Assembly (NCBI RefSeq): GCF_014647315.1
Contig: NZ_BMOY01000004.1
Coordinates: 1 to 64,000, forward strand
Length of the DNA: 64,000 nucleotides
Source of the DNA: Paenalicyclobacillus cellulosilyticus
GTDB taxonomy: Bacteria; Bacillota; Bacilli; Alicyclobacillales; Alicyclobacillaceae
Direction: 5' to 3'
Under the pieces are notes generated by a model, which worked only from the letters and a program-made list of their open reading frames with translations, searched no databases and was not told the origin of the DNA. Below are positions 24,504 through 32,738 of the stretch, one piece after another (the stretch's first letter is position 1; every line of letters begins with the position of its first letter). Made by a program: the position numbers and the translations under genes.

Positions 24504-25913
24504 ATGGACGGACGCGCCGCATCTCATGCTCCAGACTATGTCCTGTACTTCACCGCCGTCATCCTGACCGCGGCGGGCGTCATCACCGTGTTCTCCGCCA
24601 GCACCGTCGAAGCGCTCCATCACGGTCTGCCGGCCGACTACTACGCCATCCGGCAGCTCATCTGGGCGGCCATCGGCGTGGCGGCGATGTCGGCGCTGAT
24701 GTACGTACCCACCCGGTTCTGGTACCGTGTGGCAGCCCCGGCGGCACTGTTGTCGATCCCGCTTTTGATCCTGGTTTTGTTGATTGGCCAAAGCCAGTTC
24801 GGCGGCCGGCGCTGGATTGGCACCGGCGCGGTGCACCTGCAGCCGTCCGAGTTGGCCATCTTCGCGGTCATCTTGTATTTGGCGTACTTCTTCACGAAAA
24901 AGGCGATGTTGTTGCATCACTTCCGGCGGGGCGTGCTGCCTGCCGTCATCGTGGTCGGCGTGGTGTTCGCGCTCATCATGGCCGAGCCCGACATGGGCAC
25001 AGGTTTGACGTTGTTGGCCGCCGCCGCGGTGGTGCTGTTCGTGTCCGGCGCCCGCCTGCGCCCGCTCCTTTTGCTCGCGGGGGCGGCCATTCCCGTCCTC
25101 GTCGCCATCGCCCTGGCCGCGCCGTACCGCAAGGGTCGTTTGACCGCGTTTCTTCATCCGTTTCAAAATCACGACGACGCAGCCTACCAGTTGCTGCAAG
25201 GCTGGACCGCCATTGCGTCCGGAGGATGGTTCGGCCGCGGTTTCGACATGAGTTTGGCCAAGACCGGCTACCTCCCGTTTCCGCAAACCGATTTCATTTT
25301 TCCGGTCATCGTGGAAGAGTGGGGGATTGTCGGCGGCGCCGCGCTGCTCATCGCCTTCGCCATGCTGATCTGGCGCGGCCTCCGCATCGCCCGGCACGCA
25401 CCGGACCGGTTCAGCGCGCTGGCCGCCACGGGCATCACGAGCCTCATCGGGATCAAGGCGCTCATCAACCTGGGCGCCGTCTCCGGTTTGCTGCCGGTCA
25501 CCGGGATCCCGTTGCCATTCATCAGCTACGGCGGCACGTCGCTCTTGGTGAACCTGGCGGCGCTCGGGGTGGTCCTCGGTATCTCGCGCCACACGCTCGA
25601 GGAAGAACCCGAAGCGGATGCGCTGGCCGAGGTGATCGACGTGCGCACCGTGCAAGCTGCGCGGCGTCCGGCGACCCGTCCCGCCTCCGGATCCTTGGTC
25701 CGGACAAGCCCGGGCGGTGTGCGGACACAACCTGCCGCCAGCTCTACCTGGCGCGCCCGGCAGGAAGCGGCGGCCGCCCGGGCGGCGAACCTGCGCGATC
25801 GCGACCGCAACGATCCGAACCGCCGCACACAGGGGAGCATCCTCTCCTGGCGCGAACGCAACCAACCCTCTCCCACGCGCAAAAAACCGCCACGCGGCGG
25901 AAAGGGGCGATGA
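24504..25913 (+). CDS. ftsW: SEDS protein, FtsW/RodA type, with long C-terminal tail
   Basis: A 469-residue protein with about ten membrane spans. Conserved blocks: LQPSELAIFAVI, MAEPDMGTGLTLL (catalytic Asp region), TDFIFPVIVEEWGIVGG and GIPLPFISYGGTSLLVNL. After the last span (about residue 365) comes a 100-residue Arg/Pro/Ser-rich basic tail, absent from most FtsW proteins and probably cytoplasmic. It may bind division partners or lipids. The protein should polymerise septal or sporulation peptidoglycan (FtsW/SpoVE role). The start ATG at 24504 follows GAAGGTGG. The MBL-fold gene starts 3 bases after its stop. Confidence 0.9.
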   Translation: MDGRAASHAPDYVLYFTAVILTAAGVITVFSASTVEALHHGLPADYYAIRQLIWAAIGVAAMSALMYVPTRFWYRVAAPAALLSIPLLILVLLIGQSQFGGRRWIGTGAVHLQPSELAIFAVILYLAYFFTKKAMLLHHFRRGVLPAVIVVGVVFALIMAEPDMGTGLTLLAAAAVVLFVSGARLRPLLLLAGAAIPVLVAIALAAPYRKGRLTAFLHPFQNHDDAAYQLLQGWTAIASGGWFGRGFDMSLAKTGYLPFPQTDFIFPVIVEEWGIVGGAALLIAFAMLIWRGLRIARHAPDRFSALAATGITSLIGIKALINLGAVSGLLPVTGIPLPFISYGGTSLLVNLAALGVVLGISRHTLEEEPEADALAEVIDVRTVQAARRPATRPASGSLVRTSPGGVRTQPAASSTWRARQEAAAARAANLRDRDRNDPNRRTQGSILSWRERNQPSPTRKKPPRGGKGR

Positions 25914-25916
25914 TGG

Positions 25917-26912
25917 ATGGAGCCGCTTCCCGGACCGGTGCGGGTGGAACCGTACGGCCAAGGGGTGTACGGCATCGACCTGTACGAACAGGGGCAGCCG
26001 CACCGGACATGGGCTTACCTCATCCTCGACGAACGTCCGGCGCTGATTGAGACCGGCAGCGCGCGCGCCCACGACATCCTGTTGGCATCCTTGGCTGCCC
26101 TCGGTGTCCAACCTGCCGACCTGGCATACGTCATCGTCACCCACGTCCACCTCGACCACGCGGGCGGCGCCGGACAGTTCATGCGCCTGGCGCCGCAGGC
26201 GCGGTTGGTCGTCCATCCGCGCGGTGCCCGGCACATGCAGGACCCAAGCCGCCTGTGGGCCGGGGCCGAAGCGGTGTACGGCCCCGCTGCGACGGCCAGG
26301 CTGTTCGGCAGCATCCAGCCGGTCCCGGCGGACCAGGTGCTCGTGCGCCAGCACGGCGAAACCTTGCACCTGGGGGCAAGGACGCTCACGTTTTTCGACT
26401 CGCCAGGCCACGCACGCCACCACTTCACCATCCTCGACCCGGTGAGCGATGCGCTGTTCGCGGGCGATGCACTCGGCATCCGGTACCGGCGCGAATACAC
26501 GGGATGGGCGTTCGACCTGACCCTGCCCTCCACGTCCCCGGTCGATTTTGATCCCGACCAAGTCAGCCAAACGGCCGCGATGCTTGCTGCGCAACCGTTC
26601 ACTTGGGTCTTCCATACGCATGGCGGCCGCGCCGGCCGCGAGGAGGCACTGGCGGAGACGGAGCGGATTGCCTGGGCGTGGGCAGGTCTGGTCTCCCGGC
26701 AGGACGCAGGGATGTGGACCGAGGATGAGCTGGAGGATGCGTTGCGCGCGTGGATTCACGAGGATCTCGCGGCCCGCGGCCTGGCTGCCCATGACCTGGA
26801 CCTCTCGCCGCTCGCGTTCGACCTGATGCTCAACGCAAAAGGGCTTCTCCACTATCTCCGCCGCCGTGAGACAGACCGGACAGCGGATACATCGCCACCA
26901 CTGGGTAGGTGA
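25917..26912 (+). CDS. MBL-fold metallo-hydrolase
   Basis: A 331-residue cytoplasmic hydrolase. The metal-binding motif is THVHLDHAGG (H-x-H-x-D-H), with a later histidine in SPGHARHHF, an aspartate in FAGDALG and a final histidine in FHTHGGRAG. Residues 230-331 form an extra C-terminal helical part, as in the group that includes glyoxalase II-like and quorum-quenching enzymes. The substrate is unknown. It is probably co-transcribed with ftsW. Its last 83 bases overlap the convergent thpR gene. Confidence 0.87.
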   Translation: MEPLPGPVRVEPYGQGVYGIDLYEQGQPHRTWAYLILDERPALIETGSARAHDILLASLAALGVQPADLAYVIVTHVHLDHAGGAGQFMRLAPQARLVVHPRGARHMQDPSRLWAGAEAVYGPAATARLFGSIQPVPADQVLVRQHGETLHLGARTLTFFDSPGHARHHFTILDPVSDALFAGDALGIRYRREYTGWAFDLTLPSTSPVDFDPDQVSQTAAMLAAQPFTWVFHTHGGRAGREEALAETERIAWAWAGLVSRQDAGMWTEDELEDALRAWIHEDLAARGLAAHDLDLSPLAFDLMLNAKGLLHYLRRRETDRTADTSPPLGR

Positions 26913-27447
26913 GGCGGCCGCCCTCGCGGGTGGAAGCGAACAGGCAGAGGGCCGGCACGTCCATCGCCCAGGTTTGGGTGACGTCCGCCATCTTGTTCCA
27001 TCCCCGTGCTTGGCGCGTCAACGCGGTGAAGTGCGCCACGTCCAACTGGCGCGCCAAGGTCATGTGCGCCCGGAACGGCCGCGGATCGACCGCCGCCACC
27101 CGGGCGTCCGCCACCCCGGCGCGTACCGCAACGTGCAACCGCTGCAACGCCGCCATGCCCTCGTCATCCGCCAATCCCAGCCACAGCACCCGGTTGTGTG
27201 CAAACGCCCCCACCTCTGCAAAGCGGAGGCGAAACGGCGCCACCTGGGCCGCCGCGCGCCGGCCAATGGCATCGAGTTGCGATATGGCCGCCGGGGGCAA
27301 CTCACCGAGAAACAACACCGTCACGTGATACAAGTCGGGCCGCGACCAATTGGCTGCGCGAATGCCGAACGCCTGCAACGACCGCGTCCAGGCACCTATC
27401 TCGCGGGCCAGTTCCGCTGGCACGGGTACGCCGAAAAACAGCCTCAC
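26830..27447 (-). CDS. thpR: RNA 2',3'-cyclic phosphodiesterase (2'-5' RNA ligase family)
   Basis: A 205-residue enzyme. The GTG at 27447 follows GGGGGAG. The two catalytic HxTx motifs are HVTVLF near residue 41 and HMTLAR near residue 128, spaced as in ThpR/LigT. The N-terminal RLFFGVPVP and the core LFLGELPP are family traits. ThpR opens 2',3'-cyclic phosphates to 2'-phosphates and can join tRNA halves. The gene is alone, convergent with the MBL-fold gene and divergent from the DUF1028 gene. Confidence 0.92.
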   Translation of the reverse strand: MRLFFGVPVPAELAREIGAWTRSLQAFGIRAANWSRPDLYHVTVLFLGELPPAAISQLDAIGRRAAAQVAPFRLRFAEVGAFAHNRVLWLGLADDEGMAALQRLHVAVRAGVADARVAAVDPRPFRAHMTLARQLDVAHFTALTRQARGWNKMADVTQTWAMDVPALCLFASTREGGRLTYPVVAMYPLSGLSHGGGDSGEALLR

Positions 27448-27659
27448 GACATCTCCCCCCTCACCGGCCGTGCCATCCGTCTGATTACACACCATCCGCA
27501 CGCAACGCCATCCGGCTTTCTGCCGCCATCCGGTCCACCGCCGGCGAGTCTCAGGCAAGTATAGTATAATCCGGTTGAGACAGATTCCAGGTGATACATG
27601 CACCGGGCACAAGGTGAACGCACGTGGCACGCACGCGAACACACGGAGGATATCCCCTG

Positions 27660-28529
27660 GTGGCCACTTATTCCATCGCGGCCGCCGATCCCCTGCGCGG
27701 CGAGGTGGGTGTCGCGGTGTAATCGAAGTTTCTCGCGGTCGGCTCCGCGGTGCCGTGGGTGGCTGCCGACGCGGGCGCCGTGGCCACCCAGGCTTGGGCG
27801 AACACATCGTACGGCCCGCAGGGGCTCGCGCTGTTGCGCCAAGGTTTCTCTCCGGAGGAGGTTCTGGCCCGTCTGCTCGCGGAAGACCCGGACCGCGAAC
27901 ACCGGCAGGTGGGCATCGTGGACAGGGAGGGGAGAAGCGCCACGTACACCGGCAGCGCGTGTTTCCCGTGGGCGGGCGGGATCGCGGGAGAAGGATTCGC
28001 TTGCCAAGGAAACATCCTCGCCGGCGCGGCGGTCGTTGAGGAGATGGCGCGCGCTTTCCGAGCGAGTTCAGGCCCCTTGCCCGAACGCATGCTCGCCGCG
28101 CTCGCGGCCGGTCAACAGGCGGGCGGTGACCGGCGCGGCATGCAGTCGGCCGCCATCTATGTGGCGAAACCAAAAGGCGGCTATGGTGGCTTCAACGACC
28201 GCTACATCGACCTGCGCGTCGACGACCATCCGTCCCCCATTGAAGAACTGAGCCGGTTGCTCAGCCTCCACCGTCTGTATTTTGAACGGCCGCAAGCTGA
28301 AGACCTCATCCCGTTGCAAGGCGAGACGCTGGACGAGGTGCGCCGCCTGCTGCGCCGGGCGGGATACCAGGTCGGAGAAGGCCCCGCATACGATGCCGGC
28401 ACGCGTGCTTCGCTTGCGGCGTACTTCCAAACGGAGAATTTCGAGGAGCGTTGGTCAGACCAGCCATTCATCGACCAGAAGGTTCTCGCTTACATGCGGG
28501 ACCACCTGAGTCCGGAGGCCACCAAGTGA
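27660..28529 (+). pseudogene. DUF1028 family protein, broken by an early stop codon
   Basis: A GTG at 27660 follows GGAGG and gives MATYSIAAADPLRGEVGVAV, the DUF1028 N-terminus. Codon 21 is then TAA (27720-27722) where the family has glutamine (VQSKFLAVG). The same frame continues intact for 268 more codons: SAVPWVAADAGAVATQ, ACQGNILAG, NDRYIDLRVDDH. A single CAA-to-TAA change explains the stop. DUF1028 proteins are Ntn-hydrolase-like. The C-terminal part (residues 215-285) is a peptidoglycan-binding-like helical extension. A GTG at 27750 could restart a shorter protein. Sequence error cannot be excluded. Confidence 0.75.
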
Positions 28530-28539
28530 GGGAAGACGG

Positions 28540-29970
28540 TTGATTGGACTTTGGATAGGCAAATGTGTGCTCTGGCTCATGCAGCGCTTCGGACGGCGCG
28601 CGACCAGCTTACCGGGCAAGATGGCGCTTCGCATCTCCCCGCGCCTTTTCGCCCGGCTCGCCCGCCAGCTGAATTTCTGCGCTGTGGTGACCGGTACCAA
28701 TGGCAAGACCACGACGACGGCCATGCTCTCGCGGATGTTCGCAGCAGGGGAGCCGGTCATTCACAACGCGGAAGGCGCCAACATGCAGCAGGGCATTCTG
28801 ACCGCGTTGTTGCGCGCGGCGAGCTGGACGGGACGGCTGCGGGTGCGGACCGCGGTGTTCGAAGTGGACGAAGCGACCCTGCCGGTGGTGGCGCCGTATC
28901 TCCCCATCCGGGTGGCCGTGGTCACCAACCTGTTCCGCGATCAGCTCGACCGTTACGGAGAGCTGGACACGACGGTGCGCAAGGTGACCGAAGGACTCGC
29001 CCGGACGGCCGCCAGCCTCGTCCTCAACGGCGACGATCCGCTCGTGCGCCACGTCGGTCTTTCCTTGGGCACGCATCATGTCGTCTATTTTGGTATGCAC
29101 CGCGGCCATCTGCATCCCCTCGAGCGCGAGGTGATGCGCGATGGCGCGTTCTGCCTGCGCTGCGGCCACCCCTTGCGCTACGACGGGTTCTTTTACGGCC
29201 AACTGGGCCAGTATGCTTGTACCCACTGCGATTTTGTCCAGCCCCATCCCACATTTTGCGGGCAGTATGAACCGGGACGGCTGCACGTCCATCAGGAAGG
29301 GCTTCCGGGCATGTCGTTCCCTCTGCCCACCCGCGGTCTGTTCAATGCGTACAACGCCCTGGCCGCCGTAGCTGCAGCCCGGGTCAGCGGCCTGTCCGCC
29401 GGGCAGATTGAACGCGGACTCCAGTCGTTTGTGCCGCCGCTCGGCCGGATGCAGCCGTTCGCGACCACCCCCGTTTCGGTATTGAATCTCATCAAGAACC
29501 CGGCGGGCTGTGACAGCGTGCTCGCCGCCATCGCGGCTGAGCCAGGCGACAAGGGGTTCTGCATCCTCATCAACGACCTGGCGGCCGACGGGCGGGACGT
29601 TTCCTGGCTGTGGGACGCGGACTTCGAATGGTTGCCGGACAGGATTCAACCCGCGTTTTGTGTCGCCGGCGGCCTGCGCGCTGAGGATATGGCGGTACGG
29701 CTGAAGTACGCCGGACTCCCCGCAGCCGCCATCGTCCCGGTGCCAGGCATCGAACCGGCCATCGACGCCGCGCTCGACCGCGCGGCCGCCCGCGGTGTTT
29801 CGCTGTACGTCCTTGCCACGTACACCGCGTTGTATCCTGCGGCACGTCATTTGACACGGCGCGCCGACACGACGTCCGGTACCGCCAGTTGGGACGCAGG
29901 GAGGAAAAACGATGAAACCCATCCGGATAGCCCACCTGTTTCCAGATCTCCTGAATCTGTACGCGGATAA
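28540..29970 (+). CDS. murT: Lipid II isoglutaminyl synthase subunit MurT
   Basis: A 476-residue Mur-ligase-like protein. The ATP site TGTNGKTTTTAML lies near residue 50; a metal-binding insert carries CLRCGHPLRY and CTHCDF (two CxxC pairs); and NPAGCDSVL and DGRDVSWLWDADFE belong to the DUF1727 C-terminal domain unique to MurT. MurT activates the D-glutamate of lipid II and GatD supplies ammonia, forming D-isoglutamine in the stem peptide. The TTG start follows a GAGGGAAG site. The last 59 bases overlap gatD, which implies coupled translation. Confidence 0.93.
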   Translation: MIGLWIGKCVLWLMQRFGRRATSLPGKMALRISPRLFARLARQLNFCAVVTGTNGKTTTTAMLSRMFAAGEPVIHNAEGANMQQGILTALLRAASWTGRLRVRTAVFEVDEATLPVVAPYLPIRVAVVTNLFRDQLDRYGELDTTVRKVTEGLARTAASLVLNGDDPLVRHVGLSLGTHHVVYFGMHRGHLHPLEREVMRDGAFCLRCGHPLRYDGFFYGQLGQYACTHCDFVQPHPTFCGQYEPGRLHVHQEGLPGMSFPLPTRGLFNAYNALAAVAAARVSGLSAGQIERGLQSFVPPLGRMQPFATTPVSVLNLIKNPAGCDSVLAAIAAEPGDKGFCILINDLAADGRDVSWLWDADFEWLPDRIQPAFCVAGGLRAEDMAVRLKYAGLPAAAIVPVPGIEPAIDAALDRAAARGVSLYVLATYTALYPAARHLTRRADTTSGTASWDAGRKNDETHPDSPPVSRSPESVRG

Positions 29971-30673
29971 AGGCAACATCCTAACCCTCCGCCGCCGTTT
30001 GGCGTGGCGAGGCATCCCGGTCGAGGTCGAACAGGTGCGGCGGGACGATCCGCTTCATCTCTCGCGGTACCATCTGGTACTCCTTGGCGGGGGATCCGAC
30101 CGGGAGCAGGCCCTGGTCGGCGAGGTGTTGCGGAAACAGCGGGCAGAATGGGCTTCCGCCGTGGCGTCCGGATTACCTCTGCTCGCCATTTGCGGCGGGT
30201 ATCAATTGTTGGGAGAGTATTACGAAACGGCGGAAGGGTTGAAGGTGCCCGGATTGGGCCTGCTCGATATGCGCACCACGGCAGGTTCCACCCGCCTCAT
30301 CGGCAACATCGCCATCGAATCGCCTGAGTGCGGGCGGATTGTCGGTTTCGAGAATCACGCCGGCCGGACGGAACACCGCCATCTCCCGCTCGGCACCGTC
30401 CTCCACGGCCACGGCAACAACGGCCAGGACGGCAAGGAAGGCGTGCGTTATCAGAACGTGATCGGCACCTACATCCACGGGCCCCTGCTCCCGAAAAACC
30501 CGCGCCTCGCCGACTTCGTCCTTCAGCTTGCACTCGCGTACGCCGGTGCGCCGGCCGAACTTTCCCCGCTCGATGACGCGCTGGAACTTTTAGCGCACGA
30601 AGCGTTTTTCCAGCGGCGGATTGTGGTGGGACGTGGTCTCAGGCGGGGGGACGGCGCCGGTGCAAGTCGATGA
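29912..30673 (+). CDS. gatD: Lipid II isoglutaminyl synthase, glutaminase subunit GatD
   Basis: A 253-residue class I glutamine amidotransferase. The nucleophile is C94 in LAICGGYQLLG and the catalytic histidine is in GTYIHGPLLPKNP. The N-terminal HLFPDLLNLYADKGNI is a GatD/CobB-CobQ-like hallmark. It makes ammonia from glutamine and passes it to MurT. The ATG lies inside murT and follows GGAGG. The C-terminal RRGDGAGASR overlaps the end of the convergent DUF421 gene by 35 bp. Confidence 0.93.
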   Translation: MKPIRIAHLFPDLLNLYADKGNILTLRRRLAWRGIPVEVEQVRRDDPLHLSRYHLVLLGGGSDREQALVGEVLRKQRAEWASAVASGLPLLAICGGYQLLGEYYETAEGLKVPGLGLLDMRTTAGSTRLIGNIAIESPECGRIVGFENHAGRTEHRHLPLGTVLHGHGNNGQDGKEGVRYQNVIGTYIHGPLLPKNPRLADFVLQLALAYAGAPAELSPLDDALELLAHEAFFQRRIVVGRGLRRGDGAGASR

Positions 30674-31364
30674 CCACGTCGCCACGTTGATTCACAGCCA
30701 GATACAGGACATCTTCCAATCCTTGGCCGCCGTGAGCACGGATCTGTTCCTCCACCCACGCTTCACTGCGGCCGGTTTCCGCCAACTTGTCGCGATCCAG
30801 TTCCCCATCCACCACCAGTTCGATGTAAGGCCCACCATCCTCCCCGGAGAGATCCGGCTTGCGCACCAGGTCGACCTTGGCGACCGATTGCGCGGCTTGC
30901 ACCGGCAGAATGCTGAGATTGCCGGTCGGTTCGAGGATGCCGTACTCAATCTCGTCATAGCTGAAATACCCCTTTTCCCGCAGGAGCATCATCAACACAT
31001 CGACGTTGACCTTGGTCCGGCGAAGGTTGTCGCGCACGAGTGCACCTTTGTGGATGAGTACAATCGGTTCTCCGGACGCCACTTGGCGGAACCGGCGGCT
31101 TTTGAGCGCGAGATACGCTGCCGCGATGGCGCACGCAGTGAACAAGACGAGCGCATACAGATTGTTTCGCCACGTCGCCATGTCGTGCGTCGCCATCATG
31201 TTGGCTGCCAGATTGCCCATGCTTGCTCCCGCGACCCAGTTGAAATAGGTCAACTGCGTCAACTGGGTGCTGCCAATCCAGCGGACGAGAATGAGCAGAA
31301 CGGTGAACGTGATGAGCGTACTCAGGGTGGAAAAAACCAACTCTCCCCAGTGGATATGCATCAT
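30639..31364 (-). CDS. DUF421 (YetF-like) membrane protein
   Basis: A 241-residue protein. Three N-terminal spans lie within residues 1-80, with the ILVRWIGSTQLTQLTYFN block typical of DUF421. They are followed by a soluble domain containing SGEPIVLIHKGALVRDNLRR, LMMLLREKGYFSYDEIEYGILEPTGNLS, as in B. subtilis YetF/YrbG. YetF-type proteins are found in spore or outer-cell membranes; the function is not known. Two ATGs (31364 and 31361) are possible behind a GGAG. The last 30 residues carry a basic HRRRP tail. Confidence 0.85.
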   Translation of the reverse strand: MMHIHWGELVFSTLSTLITFTVLLILVRWIGSTQLTQLTYFNWVAGASMGNLAANMMATHDMATWRNNLYALVLFTACAIAAAYLALKSRRFRQVASGEPIVLIHKGALVRDNLRRTKVNVDVLMMLLREKGYFSYDEIEYGILEPTGNLSILPVQAAQSVAKVDLVRKPDLSGEDGGPYIELVVDGELDRDKLAETGRSEAWVEEQIRAHGGQGLEDVLYLAVNQRGDVVIDLHRRRPPA

Positions 31365-31767
31365 TCCGGCTCCGTTTCCTTGCGGCATGGCTCATGATTT
31401 GGTATGCCCACTTGCCCGGTTTGGAAACCGCACCTGCCATCATGTTTCCTGCCAGCTAAGACAAGCAGCGAAGCACACCGCGAAGGCGCGCGTGAATATC
31501 CTTACGCGGGGACATGCGCGCCCTGTTTTCGTTTGTAATATTTTTTAACATATTGTAGTGGCGGATGCGGGTGTTTTGTGTTATGATACATCGCAGATGA
31601 TACGGATCCGGGCAGCGGTCACGCCGTGATGGGTACAATTTTTTATCGCATCTATGTTTCAACGCATTGTATGTGTAATGTTTCATTACGTTTTGGCCCA
31701 GGCCCGAAGCGAATGTGCCGCTCGCCTGTCCACAGCAGGCGTGGCACGCAGCAGAGGAGGTATGGAG
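31365..31767. other. AT-rich intergenic region
   Basis: The region holds the most AT-rich block of the window (31530-31660) with TATGAT at 31582-31587 and TACAAT at 31634-31639, likely -10 elements for the 31768 gene. Neither has a good -35 at 16-18 bp. No gene or RNA is supported. Confidence 0.4.
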
Positions 31768-31980
31768 ATGGATCGTGCGAGCGTATTCGAGACCATCACG
31801 CTGCCTCGTTCTGTGTTGGTGGAATGGCCTTCCAAACTCAAGGAGATCCGCACCCTGATGGAACGTTCGGAGATCAAAATCGTCGACATTCGGAGGGAGC
31901 GCGACAACCTCGTCATCGTCTTCAGGCGGCTCTATGCTCCGTCCACCGTGGCCAGCCATCCATCGCGGGAAGTGGAGTGA
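31768..31980 (+). CDS. Small hypothetical protein, 70 residues
   Basis: The ATG at 31768 follows GAGGAGG by 7 bases, which favours it over an ATG two codons earlier. The protein is charged and helical with a strand pattern (ERSEIKIVDIRRERDNLVIVFRRL). It starts MDRASVFETITLPRSVL. No signal peptide, membrane span or known family is visible. It has its own AT-rich promoter area and a hairpin downstream. Confidence 0.55.
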   Translation: MDRASVFETITLPRSVLVEWPSKLKEIRTLMERSEIKIVDIRRERDNLVIVFRRLYAPSTVASHPSREVE

Positions 31981-32054
31981 GTGCCGATGCAGTTGCTGCG
32001 CGCGAGCCGGTTGCGCCCATCTCGCCGTGGCGATGCCAATCGTTTGCTGCGGCA

Positions 32055-32077
32055 GCCCGCCGTCAGGCCCGGCGGGC
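32055..32077 (+). terminator. Hairpin between convergent genes
   Basis: GCCCGCCG, loop TCAGGCC, CGGCGGGC: an 8-bp perfect stem without a T-run, placed between the 70-residue gene and the convergent thioesterase. Confidence 0.5.
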
Positions 32078-32113
32078 GCTACCCACGATGTCGCAGATCA
32101 AACGAACACCCTG

Positions 32114-32575
32114 TCACCCTCCATCCTGCACAGATGAACCCGAATGGTCGCGCCGCTCGACAATGGCTACCGTGCAGCGTGAGACACACACCAAGCGTCC
32201 ATCCTCATCGCAGATGCGGATGTCCCAGACCATGATGGTGCGACCTTTGTGCAACGGCGTCGCCGTAGCCCGGATGACGCCTTCCCGTTTTGACCGCACA
32301 TGATTGGCGTTGATCTCGATGCCGAACGCCGCTTGTCGCTCCAAGTCAATGTACTGCCAGGTGCCTATGCTCGCGGCCGTCTCCGCCAACGCCACGGATG
32401 CGCCGCCGTGCAGATAACCGAACGGCTGGCGCGTCCGGTCATCGACGGGCATCGTCATCACCACACAGTCCGGGTCGAGACGTTCTATCTTCATCCCGAG
32501 GACTTCCAACATGTTGCCGCTCACCAAAGTCGACGCGTCGCGCGCCGACATGCGCTCATCCGCCATGCGGTTCAC
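32114..32575 (-). CDS. Hotdog-fold thioesterase (PaaI/YbgC-like)
   Basis: A 153-residue protein. The GTG at 32575 follows GGAGGAGG. The hotdog motif FGYLHGGASVALAETAASIG, with its HGG and the acidic residue in the next helix, is the PaaI/MenI subclass signature. NANHVRSKREGVIRATA and a terminal strand complete the fold. It would hydrolyse acyl-CoA esters such as phenylacetyl- or benzoyl-CoA. No CoA pathway genes are nearby, so the substrate is open. It follows the GH1 gene on the same strand after a hairpin. Confidence 0.88.
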   Translation of the reverse strand: MNRMADERMSARDASTLVSGNMLEVLGMKIERLDPDCVVMTMPVDDRTRQPFGYLHGGASVALAETAASIGTWQYIDLERQAAFGIEINANHVRSKREGVIRATATPLHKGRTIMVWDIRICDEDGRLVCVSRCTVAIVERRDHSGSSVQDGG

Positions 32576-32671
32576 CACACCTCCTCCCGCGCGGTTTCCC
32601 ATGCTCCCCGTCCGCCGTACAGCGCGCTCACCAAGTATGGATCGTGGCGCGGCAGCCGGGCATACACAAGC

Positions 32672-32708
32672 CGGGGCCTCGCACCGGCGTACGCCGGCGC
32701 AGGCCCCG
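32672..32708 (-). terminator. Long GC hairpin after the GH1 gene
   Basis: CGGGGCCT (32672-32679) pairs with AGGCCCCG (32701-32708), with a further CCGGCG/CGCCGG palindrome inside. It lies 31 bp after the stop and probably ends the sugar operon. Confidence 0.65.
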
Positions 32709-32738
32709 CTGTGAAGATGATACCAGATGGCCCCGCCT

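Noticed and set aside
23922-26852. A 976-codon open frame on the minus strand across rodA-ftsW-MBL
   Set aside because: It is the low-stop shadow of two real plus-strand genes (ftsW and the MBL-fold gene). It has no domain, repeats Arg/Gly/His in a way typical of high-GC antisense reading, and lacks a ribosome site.
31981-32235. An 84-codon ORF after the 70-residue gene
   Set aside because: It is Arg/Pro-rich, includes the hairpin at 32055 and runs antisense into the thioesterase gene, so it is not likely to be coding.
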